Assembly: GCF_019649055.1 (NCBI RefSeq)
Contig: NW_026570474.1
Span: 28,201 to 92,200 of the forward strand
Direction of reading: 5' to 3'
Source of the DNA: Paramacrobiotus metropolitanus
Taxonomy: Eukaryota > Tardigrada > Eutardigrada > Parachela > Macrobiotidae
DNA length: 64,000 nt
The position numbers and the translations under genes are program-made. Positions 1 to 12,200 of the stretch are shown here, piece by piece (the first letter of the stretch is position 1; every line of letters starts with the position of its first letter). The notes under the pieces were generated by a model. That model was given only the letters and a program-made list of their open reading frames with translations. It made no database searches and was not told where the DNA came from.

Positions 1-540
1 ACTTGAGGTTCAATGGTAACAGATACCTGCTACGGTATCTTCAGTTTACCGTGTTTCAGCAACATTAAACTGGTTGGCGAATCGGGAATCTAAAGCGTTG
101 ACTAACATGTTATAATTTCACTGCGTAATTTTCTTGCCGCAGGTAAAGGAACCCGTGCTTTGCAGTGCGACGTGGTTACGTGGGTGTTTGATTGAGCGGT
201 GCTGAGATGATGCGTTATATTAAGATACAAATGCCGTTTCGGTACCAGTAGTTTTTCAAACTTTTTTTCAAAGGTATCAAGTTCTAAGGTAAAGGTAAAA
301 TCATAGGAAGTACTGCTATTGTTAGAGTGTGCTTAGAACACGAGAAGAATATAAAAAAACTAACGCAAATGCATGAAACTGCCAAAGAATTGGCATTGTG
401 CCACAAATACCACTTTAATGTGGTTCAGTGGTCGTATATCATCAATACTGGAGTTTTTAACGCAAGAGAAAGAATTCGGTACTATGCCATGTGCATTGCG
501 AAAGTAAACAGTGTGGACGGTAATTAAAACGGCCGATTAT
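1..540. other. left edge, no gene recognised
   Basis: I see no supportable coding exon here. A 66-codon open frame on the plus strand (327-527) has no recognisable content and lies just downstream of the minus-strand cystatin-like copy 1, so it is probably chance. Confidence 0.4.
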
Positions 541-1140
541 TCAAAGGTGGGTAATGGGATCGTCTTCGCTAGCGTTCCTGATACGTAGTAAACTGTATGT
601 GCCGTCGTCATGCCGGCGGATCTTGGCGTGGATGTACAGATACCTTCCTAGACAGTAGATACCGTAGAGCAGTTGCCAGCCAGAGCTACAATTAGAAAAT
701 CAACCCAGGCACCGATACAAAATTCGGTTGGGCACTATGCTTCTACAGTTAGTATCTTGCAGCGTTTTGCCTTGACGAAGTATTTTGGAACGATTTTCCC
801 AGTGATATCTGTTCTTTTGGCGTACGAATCCGGATCGAGAACGCTGCCGCTGATGACCTTGGCCTTTATTTCCTCAGAAACCTACGCAACTTGTTTTTTA
901 CGATGGTTACACAAATATATTGCAGGAGAAGTGGTTGTAGAGTTTGGCATCCCGCGGACAATTTTCGGATTTAGGAGGAAATTGTAATTAGTAAAGTTAA
1001 CCGCGTTAACAGCACGTTTCGCTTCCTCGTCAGCGACTCAGCATTCAGCATCTTCGGTTCTCGCGACTGTCGGTGGACGCGGTTCGGAACTTCAAGCAAC
1101 ATATCCAATTAATCGTAAAGCCGAAGCGCTGAAAGAAAAT
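541..1140 (-). pseudogene. cystatin (stefin)-like copy 1, degraded
   Basis: This is the first of three tandem copies and has three recognisable exons on the minus strand. Exon 2 (about 881-771) reads VSEEIKAKV, then a KYFVKAK strand. Exon 3 (about 656-541) reads YIHAKI, then DDPITHL and a stop. These match the central and C-terminal strands of stefins (NYFIKV, then YIHLKVF, then DELTYF). Exon 1 (about 1140-1000) aligns with the signal-peptide exon of copies 2 and 3, but carries an in-frame TGA inside the hydrophobic stretch and a second TGA before EEAKRAVNAV. The exon 2 donor is GC (AAG|gcaaaa) rather than GT. The AG acceptor that precedes exon 3 in copies 2 and 3 is missing. These lesions suggest a pseudogene, although the last two exons look protein-like. 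Confidence 0.55.
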
Positions 1141-1783
1141 ACAGCTGCCGGAAAATTATGGGAAAGATAAGGGAAAAGGGCAATATAACGAAAAAAAAGT
1201 TTCATATGAATCTTACCGATATAACAGAAAGCGAGACATTATGTGCCACAGTCTGTATATGTAACTTGTAAAGCAGCTGTTGGCAGCCCGTTGTGCACGA
1301 TTGTTGGCTATGAAAATGCCGACGCAGACTGCCAAACTCACCAAAATTTTCTCGGTTTTCTCTCACTTATATAAAGGAATGCGTAACCTCATAAAGCAGA
1401 ACCAATTATTAATTACTTATTGACATGTGTACAGGCTGAAAGAAATGCAGGAGGGGCTAGATGTTGTAACCGGCAACAGTACCGGTTCAAGGCCACTGTT
1501 ACTCATATTAGCTAGTATCGTCTGATAACATTAGTTATTACGTCTTCCAAAGAACTGATGCTCAAGATTTTGATCGAGTTTCAACTTCTAGATCTACAGA
1601 CAGAAAATAACAACTGCCACATAACTGACATCGCATTTATGCTCAAACATGGCGTTAAGGTGGTTCTAACAAACTGAGTTCCTTGGTCGCATTATGGATG
1701 TCAGCACTGTTTTCTGTATGCCGAAAACGAAATGTTGCACTCTTGCTTGTTTCAGTATGCAGTGTGGATGGCGAAACACTTGT
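1141..1783. other. spacer between cystatin-like copies 1 and 2
   Basis: About 640 bases with no supported exon. On the minus strand just upstream of copy 1 there is an ATG followed by a hydrophobic run (positions about 1206-1140) that could be an alternative leader. It goes out of frame with the next conserved exon. Confidence 0.35.
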
Positions 1784-2395
1784 TCAGAAAATGTAAGCGA
1801 ACGGATCTTCTCGGTGAGCGTCCTTCACCCTCTCCAGATAGTATTTGCCGTCGAATATACCATGGTAGATTTGGGCATGGACGTATCTTTCGGGTTGACC
1901 AGCCCCCAGTCGGATCTAGTCGAAATATACAAACTGAAAACTTTTTAATACGATTCGACATTACGCTTGTGCGGTGGCTGTGAGTATGTATCAGCCAGAC
2001 CTTTACCTTGACGATGTAAACGGGGTATACGACGCCCAAGTAATCCTTCTCTTTAGCATACGACACTGGATTCAGAACGGTGCTGTTACTGACCTTGGCC
2101 CTGACCTTTATTTCCTGGGAGACCTGCACAGCTTGTTTTCAACGAAGGTAATATAAATAATTTCCAAGTGGATCTAACAAACGGGTTTACGAAAAGCAGA
2201 CAACTAAAAAATTTTGCTAAAAAACCAATTTATTTTTTTGACAGCGCTCACCGCGTCCATAGCCTTTTTGGCTTCCTGATCAATTTTTTTTGTTTCCGTG
2301 ACTTCAGGTGCATGTGGTTCGGAAGTTGCAGCAGCAAATCCGGCAATCAGTAGGGCGGAAACGCTGGAAGAAAACGCGTACACTGGCACACACTG
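1784..2395 (-). CDS. cystatin (stefin)-like secreted protein, copy 2
   Basis: Three exons with matching phases (all phase 0): exon 1 about 2395-2252, exon 2 2123-2007, exon 3 1915-1784. Introns start GTGAGC and GTAAAG and end in TGCAG and CTAG. The product is about 125 residues. A hydrophobic leader (SALLIAGFAAATSEP) is followed by a helix with KKIDQEAKKAMDA, then VSQEIKVRAKV, a YIVK strand, RYVHAQIY and a final DPFAYIF. Order and spacing match a type 1 cystatin fold, a cysteine-protease inhibitor. The position of the inhibitory QxVxG loop reads LGVVY, so the classical motif is absent. No in-frame ATG precedes the leader: the frame reaches a stop 9 bases before a GTG, so the true start probably lies in an unseen upstream exon. 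Family assignment is by pattern only; inhibitor activity is unproven. Confidence 0.6.
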
Positions 2396-3289
2396 TCACA
2401 TTAGTTATAAGTGGAGCTATAGTGGATATTTTTTGTATGAACTGACTTACATGTATAAAAGAGCACAATACATTTTTTGCCTCAGTCTGTGCAGCTACTG
2501 GCAGTCTGATGCGCTGTGCAAAGCAATTGATGAAGAATGCTTTAAAAAGTGCCGACCTCAACAACTTTTCTCGGATTACATGTCACTTGTACAAGAACAC
2601 ATAACCTCATATTAGTATTACTAAACCGATTATAAAGAACTCATTAGCACTCTGTACGAGAAAGTCGCCAAAAGCTGCAGGAGTGGCTCATTGCAGAACC
2701 GGCTCACTAATTCCTCCAAGCAATATCAGTTTTTACAAAAGAACTTCTTCCTTGTGGGTTCATAGTATGATACTGTACTGATGAATCACTTTAATTAAAA
2801 GTTTCGCGAGAGACAATCCTAAGTGAGAGTTGCATCTGGCCTCCATTACATTGTACGCACAAACGCAGTGGATCTGTGACTGGTTGTTTTGTATTGACAT
2901 CTTAAAACTGAAACAATGAAATAAGCGGCGTCTGGTAAACTGGTAGCTTAACAATTCGCAAATTTCGAGTTATGTACATAGTACATACATACCTCTGACT
3001 GTGACTCTATGAGTATTACTGAGTACTATCGTGTCGTATGCTTCGGTGTTATAATTATTATATCAACATTTATCAGTTTTGTGCGGCAATCTATACCTAG
3101 AACAATAAATATTTCTTCGAACCTGAGTAGTTAGTACAGATAAAAAACCGTCGAAGAGTCGCTTAACCCGTCTTTATAACCTCAGTTCCTTTGGTTGCAT
3201 ACTGGTACAGTATCTCGGAAATATACGGTAGTATCAGAGAAATTCGGCTGTATTACTTATTAGAATCATGGTAATCGTCAGACCGTTGT
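2396..3289. other. spacer between cystatin-like copies 2 and 3
   Basis: About 900 bases without a supported gene. Segments such as the CACTGTCACATTAG stretch near 2391 resemble sequence near 1490 and 4320, suggesting that the tandem duplication unit includes upstream flanking DNA. Confidence 0.35.
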
Positions 3290-3991
3290 TTATTCAAAGT
3301 AGACAATGGGATCCGCTACGCTAGCTTCCTTGGTATTCTCCAAGGAGTATTTGTCCTTTTGCATTAGAAATTTGTAGATCTTCGCGTGGATGTACTTTGC
3401 GCTTTCACCAGCTCCAAGTCGGATCTACGGTAATATTGGAAAACTTACAGAAGTGCCTATTACATAATAATATTATAATATGTATGGTTTGCCTTGACAT
3501 TTTTGCAGGAAGTATCATGCAGGCCTTTACCTTAACAAAATATCTGTTTTCCACGCCGATTTGTACCGTGTATGACACTGGAACGAGAATGGTACCGCTG
3601 CTGATCTTAACTTTGCTTCTTAATTCTTCGGAAACCTAGAGTACACAGATAACTTTCCATGAAATTTCCCAAATTTGAGATTTCTTATAACTAGAATTTG
3701 TAACAGAGGCGGGTTGACGGATTTTGTTTTATTAAAAATCGGAGATGTTTGCGGATTGTACAGATAAAACCGCAGTTGCTGTTTGGACAAGGCTCACCGC
3801 ATTGACAGCCTTGGTCGCTTCCTGATCGATTTGCTTGGTTCTGCCGGAATCCGGGGTTCGGAGGTTGCAGCAGCAAATCCCGCTATCAGCAGAGCCGAAA
3901 ACCTGGGAGAAAATACAGTTGTAGACAACAGTTTTGTCTCAGGAGGAAAGTAAATGTTTCTCTGGGAAAACTCACAGGTATGAAACAACAC
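3290..3991 (-). pseudogene. cystatin (stefin)-like copy 3, frame broken in exon 1
   Basis: Exons: 1 about 3991-3798, 2 3635-3531, 3 3424-3290, all with GT-AG boundaries. Exons 2 and 3 are open and well preserved: VSEELRSKVKI, then QIGVENRYFVK, then KYIHAKIY and a terminal ADPIVYFE. The Q of QIGVE falls exactly where the first residue of the stefin QVVAG loop belongs, so this copy is closest to a classical inhibitor. Exon 1 encodes SALLIAGFAAATSEP like copy 2, but has a net 7-base deletion before the conserved KQIDQEATKAVNAV block. The leader is therefore out of frame with the rest, and reading on gives a stop soon after the splice. It is either a pseudogene or uses another first exon. Confidence 0.55.
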
Positions 3992-5498
3992 GAGACATTT
4001 TGTTACAGTTTGCTTAATTAACTTAACAAGGCACCACTTGGAAGTGTGATACGTTATCCGAAGGAAGCAGACGGCAATGAAAACTGCAACAATTTGCCAA
4101 CTGCACCAGGTTTACTGGGTTTTGTACCAATTGCCACGATCACACATGAACTGAATAACATGTTGCGTGATATGATCGATCTATGCTTCATCGATTTTGA
4201 TTACAGATACTTGTTAGTTGCTAATACGTGTGCAGTTGAACTGAATTTTAGGAGTGGTGCATGGCTGCATGCCATGACCGGCTTAAACTAATATCCGCCT
4301 GCAAACCACACGGCACACAGTCGCATTAGCTAATGCCTCGGAATTATAGTGTTTTTCTTATAAACTGCTGGGATTGCACAATTAAGTACTTAACCCGTTT
4401 GCAATCCTTATTTCGGGAGAATGGCTTGGTGCATGCACTGCAGGTACCGATTTGTTCTGCATCTTAAATCTTCGCTTCCGTCCATGTACGGTAGGTAGCA
4501 GACAGGAAAGTGGATGGATTGAGCGTTGTTGTTCAATGAAAAAGCATTCACCTTTCTGTCGCTTGTAGAAAGTTGAATGAGGCGTAAACTCTTCTGTCGG
4601 GATTCACGGGGTATTGCCCTCTTCGGCGTCAGGTCTACAACGATGCTCACAAGTTACAGCACAGAGTGTGCGCATCGCCGCGAATGTACGGAAAAACAGA
4701 AATTCAGAGCAGTTTCCGTGTGTGGCAGAGTAAGCAATAAGCACTGAAACACAGTAACCGTTCCGGCAAATGGCAAGAGGTTGGTCAGTAAAAGCGTCGA
4801 GCTCGGCTGAATCGTTTTCATAATCGGTGGGTGAAACCGTGAAACGATTAGATACCAAATGTTTGCGTTCACCGACGCTCCTTGTAACGAATGCAGTGCA
4901 ATGAAAAGTCGTGTAAGATAAGGCAATACGTATTCCAGCTTGCAGTTCCAATGGTTATAGTTCCAACTTTCAGTTAGGTATTTCAGTTAGCTCGATTCAC
5001 TATAATCTTTGCTTGTGTAATTTCACATGCGTCGGAAAGATTGGCTGTGCGCCGCCGTTACCATAGTCAGCGCAAATTCCTAGTCAGACAAGCACTGCTG
5101 TCGTCAACATTGCAGGGATGATACTCCGAAAAGTTAACGTTGCTTACTGTCTTGTTGGCTGTCGGCAGTTTATTGTGAATAAATTTTAATTATGGTCGGC
5201 TGAAGGGATGGAGAACCAAATTTCAATGCCGTTCTAAACTTTACATACTGCATCTCCACGGGCGTACTTTTACGAATCCTTCGAAAGGGAAGTCTTTCGC
5301 CGCAATTTTAGGCTAATGTATGTAAGACGTCATGGTTTTTGATCATGCACCGTACTGAACTACCATTCTCTCTTGGACTATGACCGTATTTTGTCAATAT
5401 GGGTGTTCATCTTGTTTTATCATCTTCCACCTAAATAACTTGAGCTTCGGCAACCGCTTTTATCGAAGACTACTCAACTTACACATTCTTATTCTGCC
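3992..5498. other. intergenic, no gene recognised
   Basis: Two overlapping minus-strand open frames (4604-4951 and 4408-4650) and one plus-strand frame (4046-4291) show no recognisable domain, repeat or splice context. The part next to 5499 presumably includes the promoter and 5' UTR of the kinase gene; I can name no specific element. Confidence 0.35.
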
Positions 5499-6716
5499 AT
5501 GGATAGGTCGTTTTTCTGCTACGGTGTTTACTTATTTGCAACATGTGTAGCCATTTCTTACGCGCTGTCGTGTTCATATAAAGAAAGCCAAATTTTGCTG
5601 GTTTCTAAATCTGCTGCTGCCGCGACTTGTGCTGCGGTGTCATTTGGCAGTAACTGCATCTACAGTTACCAGAAACATGATCGTATAGGTTGCGGGTCTT
5701 TCGGAACTGTGTACAAAGCAAAGATTCGATTCCGCGGGGACTTTCGTGGACCGGATGACGTTGCAGTAAAAGAACTCTATTTAAGGGGCAAAATAAACCC
5801 GGGTCCGAACATTAATGGAACAACTACCGGCGAACAGGCTATGGCGCGAAGGTGGATTACTCTGTTATCGCTCAAGCATAAAAACGTTATTGGATACTAC
5901 AAAATCACGATGCAGCAAGTTGCCAAAGGAATGCTGATTGAACTGATGATGGATTATCTTCCGGGTTAGCAGAATAGATTAGAGGAAGTTTCGGGACTCG
6001 TGTAAATGCATTATGTATTAAATTTGTATTCGCGCTGTCTTCTTTTAGACGGAGATCTGGCGGACATGATTGCATGCTTAACTTCGTCATTTCAAACGCT
6101 GTCGTTGTGCAATCTCGTTGATTTCAGCCAGCAGATAGCAGAGGGTGTGAACTATTTGCACAGTAACGGAATTATACACGGCGATCTGAAACCGGCGAAC
6201 ATACTACTGAAGCGGAGTGCGAAAAGCTCCGATGCGTATAGCCTGCATATCGGTGACCTCGACGACGTAATTTTCATGCAAGATAGCCAGACGCTGACCA
6301 AAGACATTACTCGTCTGTACGGCACTGCACGCTACACCTCCCCCGAAATGGCGGCGACATTTGTTGCCCATAATACTGTTGACGCGCGACCCGGTCGCAA
6401 AACGGACATCTGGAGTCTTGGCTGTATTATGCTGGATTTGGTCGATTGTCATACGGGAAATGCCGAGAAGTGGCTGCATCGGCATGGCACCGCGCAACGA
6501 CTGCGCATCGATAAAATGAAGGACAACTGCATTTTGTTTCACATCGCGGATGGCTTCGTGCCGCTTATTACCCATTGCGTAAACCAAGATATTACAGGAA
6601 TAATTGAGAAATGCTTCTGTATGGACAGTAGCAACCGCGTTAACGCGGCAGCCTTAGTAACATCCCTCAAAAGAATCCAATTGCCCATCAACGGTGAGAT
6701 AGATTTTTCTAGCTAG
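5499..6716 (+). CDS. protein kinase-like protein with N-terminal signal peptide
   Basis: Two exons, 5499-5964 and 6049-6716, with an 84-base GT-AG intron; the join restores the frame (G|AC) and gives 377 residues. The first 25 or so residues look like a signal peptide or membrane anchor (VYLFATCVAISYALS). The kinase domain follows: glycine loop IGCGSFGTVYKA, lysine in VAVKEL, catalytic loop IIHGDLKPANILL, TSPEMA in place of APE, then DIWSLGCIMLDL. The HRD arginine is glycine, and the DFG motif is DLD (GDLDDV). I see no glutamate at the usual distance in helix C. The fold resembles STE/MAP3K-type Ser/Thr kinases, but activity is uncertain, and a secretory leader on such a domain is unusual. 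The upstream cystatin-like genes are on the other strand. Confidence 0.8.
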
Positions 6717-7607
6717 TAAAAAGGTTAAAACGTTAAAACTTAGGTATTTCTATATGAGCAACAACAGTACTGTACATTGTATAATATGCGCTGTGCATTG
6801 TGTAGACATCAGTTTCTGCAGTAATATCTTATATCTAATTGTTACAATGCGATCAATGGAATCCGTATAAGGGACTAATGATATCTAGCTTTCCTACTCT
6901 TGTTTTCTTGCATGTTTCTAAACTTGCTCTCCTTTTCTTGTTTCTGTTGAAGGCAGTAATAATCCGGTCAAGCTGCTTTTGACTTTTTAGAAGTTGGTGT
7001 ACACAGTACAGTGTATATAAATAAATCGTACCACGTATATTTATTAATTTCCACTCTCGTTATGACCCATACAGATAAATGAACAATTTAACATGGTTGC
7101 TATGAAATCTATTGGAGAAGCCCACTCAGCTACAGTAGCACATAGTCAGCTGCAGAACAAGACCCTTCCACACCACACGCTCCTTTAAGACATCAACGGA
7201 GCCGACCAGTTCGTTCGATACATCGCAGTAAGGTTTACCGTATCTACTAGGCGATTCAGTTTAGGTCGCGCTCCGACGCTTCGCGGAATGCGAAAAGGAC
7301 AGGTCTCGCTTTGCAAAATACCGGTATGGCTTCAGGTGCGGGTGGGTTTTGCATTGTTTTCCATGGCCCAACAACACCGTATTGTGCTTTTCCAGCAGCT
7401 CCTCCATTGCAGTGCCGGAAAATGACGGATACTAAGATTCAGATTAGCTAACTTAGTTATATTCCCTGGTACCGCCAGGACCTATCAGGAAAATTCTTGT
7501 CGCAGCACTTATATTACAGGTACCTTCAGTGCTTGAAATGTGCACCCATATATATTGAAAGTATCAACAGTACGAGTAGTGATGCGGATGTGCAAGCGAA
7601 AGCAACA
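6717..7607. other. intergenic, no gene recognised
   Basis: About 890 bases between the kinase and a retroelement remnant. An AATAAA-like AAATAAAT lies near 7018-7025 and may serve the kinase transcript. The 5' part of the retroelement may extend into this stretch, but I could not recognise it. Confidence 0.3.
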
Positions 7608-7990
7608 GGCGACCAGACGGGATGTCATTTGTTCCCGTACATAATGGTAAAGCCGTTGTATGGGATGCTACATGTTGGGATACGGTAACCGCTTCCCACG
7701 TCCGGGAAGTTCGACGGCGGCCGGCAGCGTCGCCCGATTGGCGGAGGTCAGTAAAAGACACAAGTACGCGTTCCTCGAAGAAATGGGCTTCATTTTCTAT
7801 CCTCTGGCGATCGTGACTCTTGGTATATTTGGTTCAGCATTTGCGGAGCTTATTCGTTTCGTCGATAGAAAGATCCGTTGTGAAGGCACCGGAGAGCCTC
7901 GGTCTACTGCCTTCCTCAAGCTGCGCCTAAGTATGGTTGTTGTTAGAGGAGATGCTGCAGTGCTGGGTGCATTGAATACGCGTCCTACGA
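7608..7990 (+). mobile_element. non-LTR retrotransposon C-terminal remnant (copy 1)
   Basis: The plus strand first reads PDGMSFVPVHNGK and VVWDATCWDTVTASHV (about 7613-7696). After a frame change it reads AGSVARLAEVSKRHKYAFL (from about 7720) through RSTAFLKLRLSM and VVRGDAAVLGAL. The same order appears at 32600-32946 (RPDGCTTFAWQRG, WDVTCVDTVAASHL, RQRLSLEIQRGNAASV). This is the conserved tail found downstream of the reverse transcriptase in a non-LTR element family. The copy is frameshifted, and I found no catalytic domain upstream, so it is a dead fragment. Confidence 0.7.
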
Positions 7991-9216
7991 GTAGGATTTT
8001 CGACGGCAATAATGATTTTGGATGTTTTTTAACGTTCAAAATTTTAACCATTTTGATTAGTGTCCCCAGCGCAAGCTTTTTTGTTACATGGAGGGCTATT
8101 GCCGATTAAACACAACAGTACTGATAAGAAAACATGGCGTACAGTACATGTCCCGGATATTTATCTGATCGTGAATTCTTGATTTACCGTAATAATGCTT
8201 TGTTAGTACCTGCCATGCACTTATGTTGAAGTAAGTAACCTTGTGCTACGTTGCTGCCAAACATTTTATTTTCCATGGTGTATCGGAGCAACGGTGTTTA
8301 CAATAGTAAAGTAAACGTATAAAAGCTAGTAGGTATCAATTATATCTGTAAGCTTCGAAACTGATATTTAATAAATAACGATGCCGTATCGTTCAATTAA
8401 AATGAGTTTAAATTTTTTCCCACCTCTTTATGCTCTTTAGAGTCACAGTATTTAAATTATTTATAGTGTTTAGTGTGCATTACGAAGTTTTATAGACTTT
8501 CTTGTCTCAAGAACAACAAATTATTACAAAAGAACAAACGTCGACAAAGTACTGTACTGTAGTTATAATTTTATGCCTTCAGGCTTCAGACAACTAGTGT
8601 TGATAGCAAGGTGTGACGCCCATGTTATACGAAAACAACCCGGCGTTTATTTTGAAATTTACGTTCCTCCGCAGTGAGAAACGTCAGTTGGTTGAGCTAA
8701 TGACGTAAAAACTACCGCTGATAATTATTACGTTCATACGTTGCGTAACTCCAAAATCTGCTTTTGTTGATTACCCTAGGATTTTGCGACGACCAGGCGC
8801 TACATTAGTCGTCTGCCGACTGCCGTAACTATCTTCTATCAGGATTGTTCAAATGAATGAATGTAGAACCATACTCGTACAGTTTACTCGTACAGTACAT
8901 GACCCTGTATAACTTCCACCACGTCACCAGAAGTTTTCAGTTTGGTACCACAGCACGTCATTTTGCACAATCCCTTATTCTTATTATAAATCATCCACAG
9001 AAAAAATAAATACGTACGAAAATAATTATTCTACCGCCATTATAAAAAAGAAAACATCCACTCTGTACAATTGGCAATTAGGACACTCCAGGAAAAAATC
9101 ACAGCCCCTTCGTTCAATGAAAAAAAAGAAACTGCTCCGCATATAAAAACAAATCTCTAAACCAGTAACAAAACACCCACGTTCCATATTTGCCATTATA
9201 ATTATCAACATCATCA
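7991..9216. other. AT-rich intergenic, no gene recognised
   Basis: About 1.2 kb. It contains the presumed 3' UTR of SPTLC2 (minus strand, just below 9217), where several A-rich runs occur. No exon, repeat or RNA gene could be supported. Confidence 0.35.
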
Positions 9217-12200
9217 CTACTCCGCATCGACATAGTTATCCGCTTTGTACTTGCCATGTATCCGTGAATACTTAATATTCAAAATATCACCCACATCATT
9301 GGCCGCCGTGAGGACCTCATCCAGCATGGCTTTGCTGTGCGCTGCCGACATACAGAAGCGCGCCCGCGCCAACCGCAACGGGGTGGCGGGAAACCCCACC
9401 ACCACCACGGCCACGCCCCGCTGCAGCATGAACCGTCCGAAACAGGCCACTTTGGTCGGGTAGTACAGCAGCAGCGGCACCACCGGCGAATCCTTATGTC
9501 CGTAGACAATAAAACCGCGCTTTTTCAGTTCACTGCGGAAATAACGCGTGTTCTCCGCCAACTGCCGGATCCGCCGCATCCCCTCGCCGGTGCCGTCCTT
9601 GTTCATGATGATGCGCATGGACGTGATGATCTGCTGGGCGACGGGCGCCGCCATGGCCGAGGAGTAGATCATCCCGCCGGAGGTGTCTTTGAGGTGTGCG
9701 ATGAGGTCATGCGAGCCGGCAATGTAGCCGCCGGCCGCGCCGAAGGATTTGCTGAAGGTCCCCATCATGACGTCGACGTCGCGGGAGTCCAGGCCGAAGT
9801 AGTCGACGATGCCGCGGCCCCGCGGGCCCATGGCGCCCACACTGTGCGCTTCGTCCAGGAACACGTAGGCTTTGTATTTCTTCTTCAGGGCAATGATTTC
9901 CGGCAGTTTGCAGATGGAGCCCTCCATACTGTACAGACCTTCCACGATGATCAAAATCTGTAGAAAACCAACATTAACATAATAAGATGCGTGTTAAAAA
10001 TTATTCCATATTGATATACCTTTGCATTTAGATTTTTTGCTGGCTGTATGGCGATGAATTAGGTACATAGATAATATGACATCTTACACATTGTATTTCC
10101 GTAATCTGTACTAATGATATTATTCATTTATCTAATAACTGGTTAATGGCAACACATGAGTAATATTACGCCATAGATTATTTCCGTTAATGCACTGCAA
10201 CCTGATCCAGGAGGAAGCGCTGGTAACAAGAATTAGAAAACCACTAAGACATTACAGTAGCATTCTCGGAAACCTAGACGGCTGCCAGTTTTTCCCACCG
10301 GAAGAATCTCTAAAATTAATGCACTAGCGCCGTTTAGTATGAAAAGATCATACAGTCATGTAATTTAAATACGCAAAAAGGGGATTTTCTTAGCGAAGAA
10401 TATCCAAAAGTCTCAAAAACGTTAACACCTTAACTTTATGTCTAATCGTTCAAAAAAAATTTATCATCATAATTACAAGATTTTGAGTAGTACAGACTCT
10501 GTACATGCAATGTGGTGCCGGTACTTACAGAATGATACGTTTACATACACGTTCATAATTAGTCATCATACTTGTACAAGAGGTAATTACAAGACGGGCA
10601 TTTTTTTCTCCCGTCTAGACTCTAGACTGTCAGTGCACTTAATTCAATTAGCCAAGCAAGTGAAGCAACGCTTTGTTTTCAAGGTTGTGTTTATCCTATG
10701 AAAATTTAATAAGTCACACACTGGCACAGTAACTGTTACGCCATGTTTTGAGTACTCATGTAAAACGTAGAACAGCATACACCACCGGCAAAGAGCGAAC
10801 GTTAATAAAACCTAAAATGCACCGGGCGGTACTACGGTGTACAAGTACAAAATAAAATGAAGCTTTTTTTACGACATAAACAATGTGGTATAACGATTTT
10901 GCTTAGAACTGTTTAGTGTTTACCTTTGCGCGTGCAATTTGCAGATCGATCGTGCTAGCGTAGTCGAGTAACTTTTGACCGCGATGAGTACCGTACAAAC
11001 GATACCTCGTACAAACGAGTATAATTGGGCTTTTAATAGCATTTTCATTGTACTTACAAATAGCTGATGGATTACCTGGCGTTGTTAAATTAAATATACA
11101 GTAAACAAGATCTCACCAAGCTTAGTTGATTAATTTACAATCAAATGCACTGGTACTATACTGTCGGCAAAAACAAGCTGTTTTTCGATTTTTATAGCAA
11201 ATTTCGAATAAAGTTTTTTTGCTCGTCATTTTATCAACATAAAAAAAAACTTCCGGATCCTACAGATTATTTGCCAGGCATGTGACGCAGGATCATTCGG
11301 CAGGCGACCCCAATCCGTAAAAAAACGCTATAGAAAGTTGCACTTCCTGTTTCCGTTTTGAAAAGGTTGTCAAATCGGGTAACCATGTTTTCAGTGAAAC
11401 GGTTTTTCTTAATTTTACAAAATCGTAGAAACTGTAAGAGAAAGTACAACAGATTGCGAAAAGTCATCACTCTAAAAAAAGTTTGTGATCACTCTAAAAA
11501 AAAATAAGACAAGCGGCGAGAATATAATATACATGAAATATACATGTATATGAAAATTTTGATGCAACATGATTTTTTATGCAACAGAATCTCGTGCCGC
11601 AGAACCCGATGGCAAATTATCTCTAGTAAAAAAGGAGACGAATTTAGGCAAACGGATGTCTGAGAAGTTTTTGGAAAAAGCTTTGTTAAAAATTTACTTT
11701 GGACATTGTGCAGTAAGTGCGTAACAAGCTGGGTGGCTCATCTTTGGTAATCTACGCGTACACATGTCAGGGTGAAAAATTATGGTGATGCAATAATGTA
11801 TCACCTCCGATTCGCAGTTCTCACAAACACCAAGCCATGAATTCTGATGAAAACGGCTTACAAAATCCATCCTTTAGTGTGCAACGAAATCTTTCATACA
11901 AAATTGGTCGAATTCAAAACCTACAGAAACCGGGATCGGAGAGCCAAAAAGAAAATCTCGCGATCAAGGTTGCAAGGGCTGCGATACAAAACGAAAATTA
12001 ACAGCAACCGTCTCCGGATCCAATGACCAACTTGGTTACTATACGATAGTCTTTTTCAAACCAGTTTTTATTTCCTCCGCCTTCCGGGATTTAAAAGAAA
12101 TGATATTTTATATGAAGGAGAGAAAAAACTGTACACGTTACAATTTGATATTAATATTCTTTAACTAGAAAGTGCATTTCTGAATTCAGTGATCGCTGTA

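Noticed and set aside
4604-4951. 115-codon minus-strand frame possibly a fourth cystatin-like copy
   Set aside because: It lacks the YFVK and YIHAK strand motifs and the leader found in copies 1-3.
9337-9963. 208-codon plus-strand open frame rich in His, Arg and Gly
   Set aside because: It is the antisense shadow of SPTLC2 exon 2, whose minus-strand product is unmistakable.
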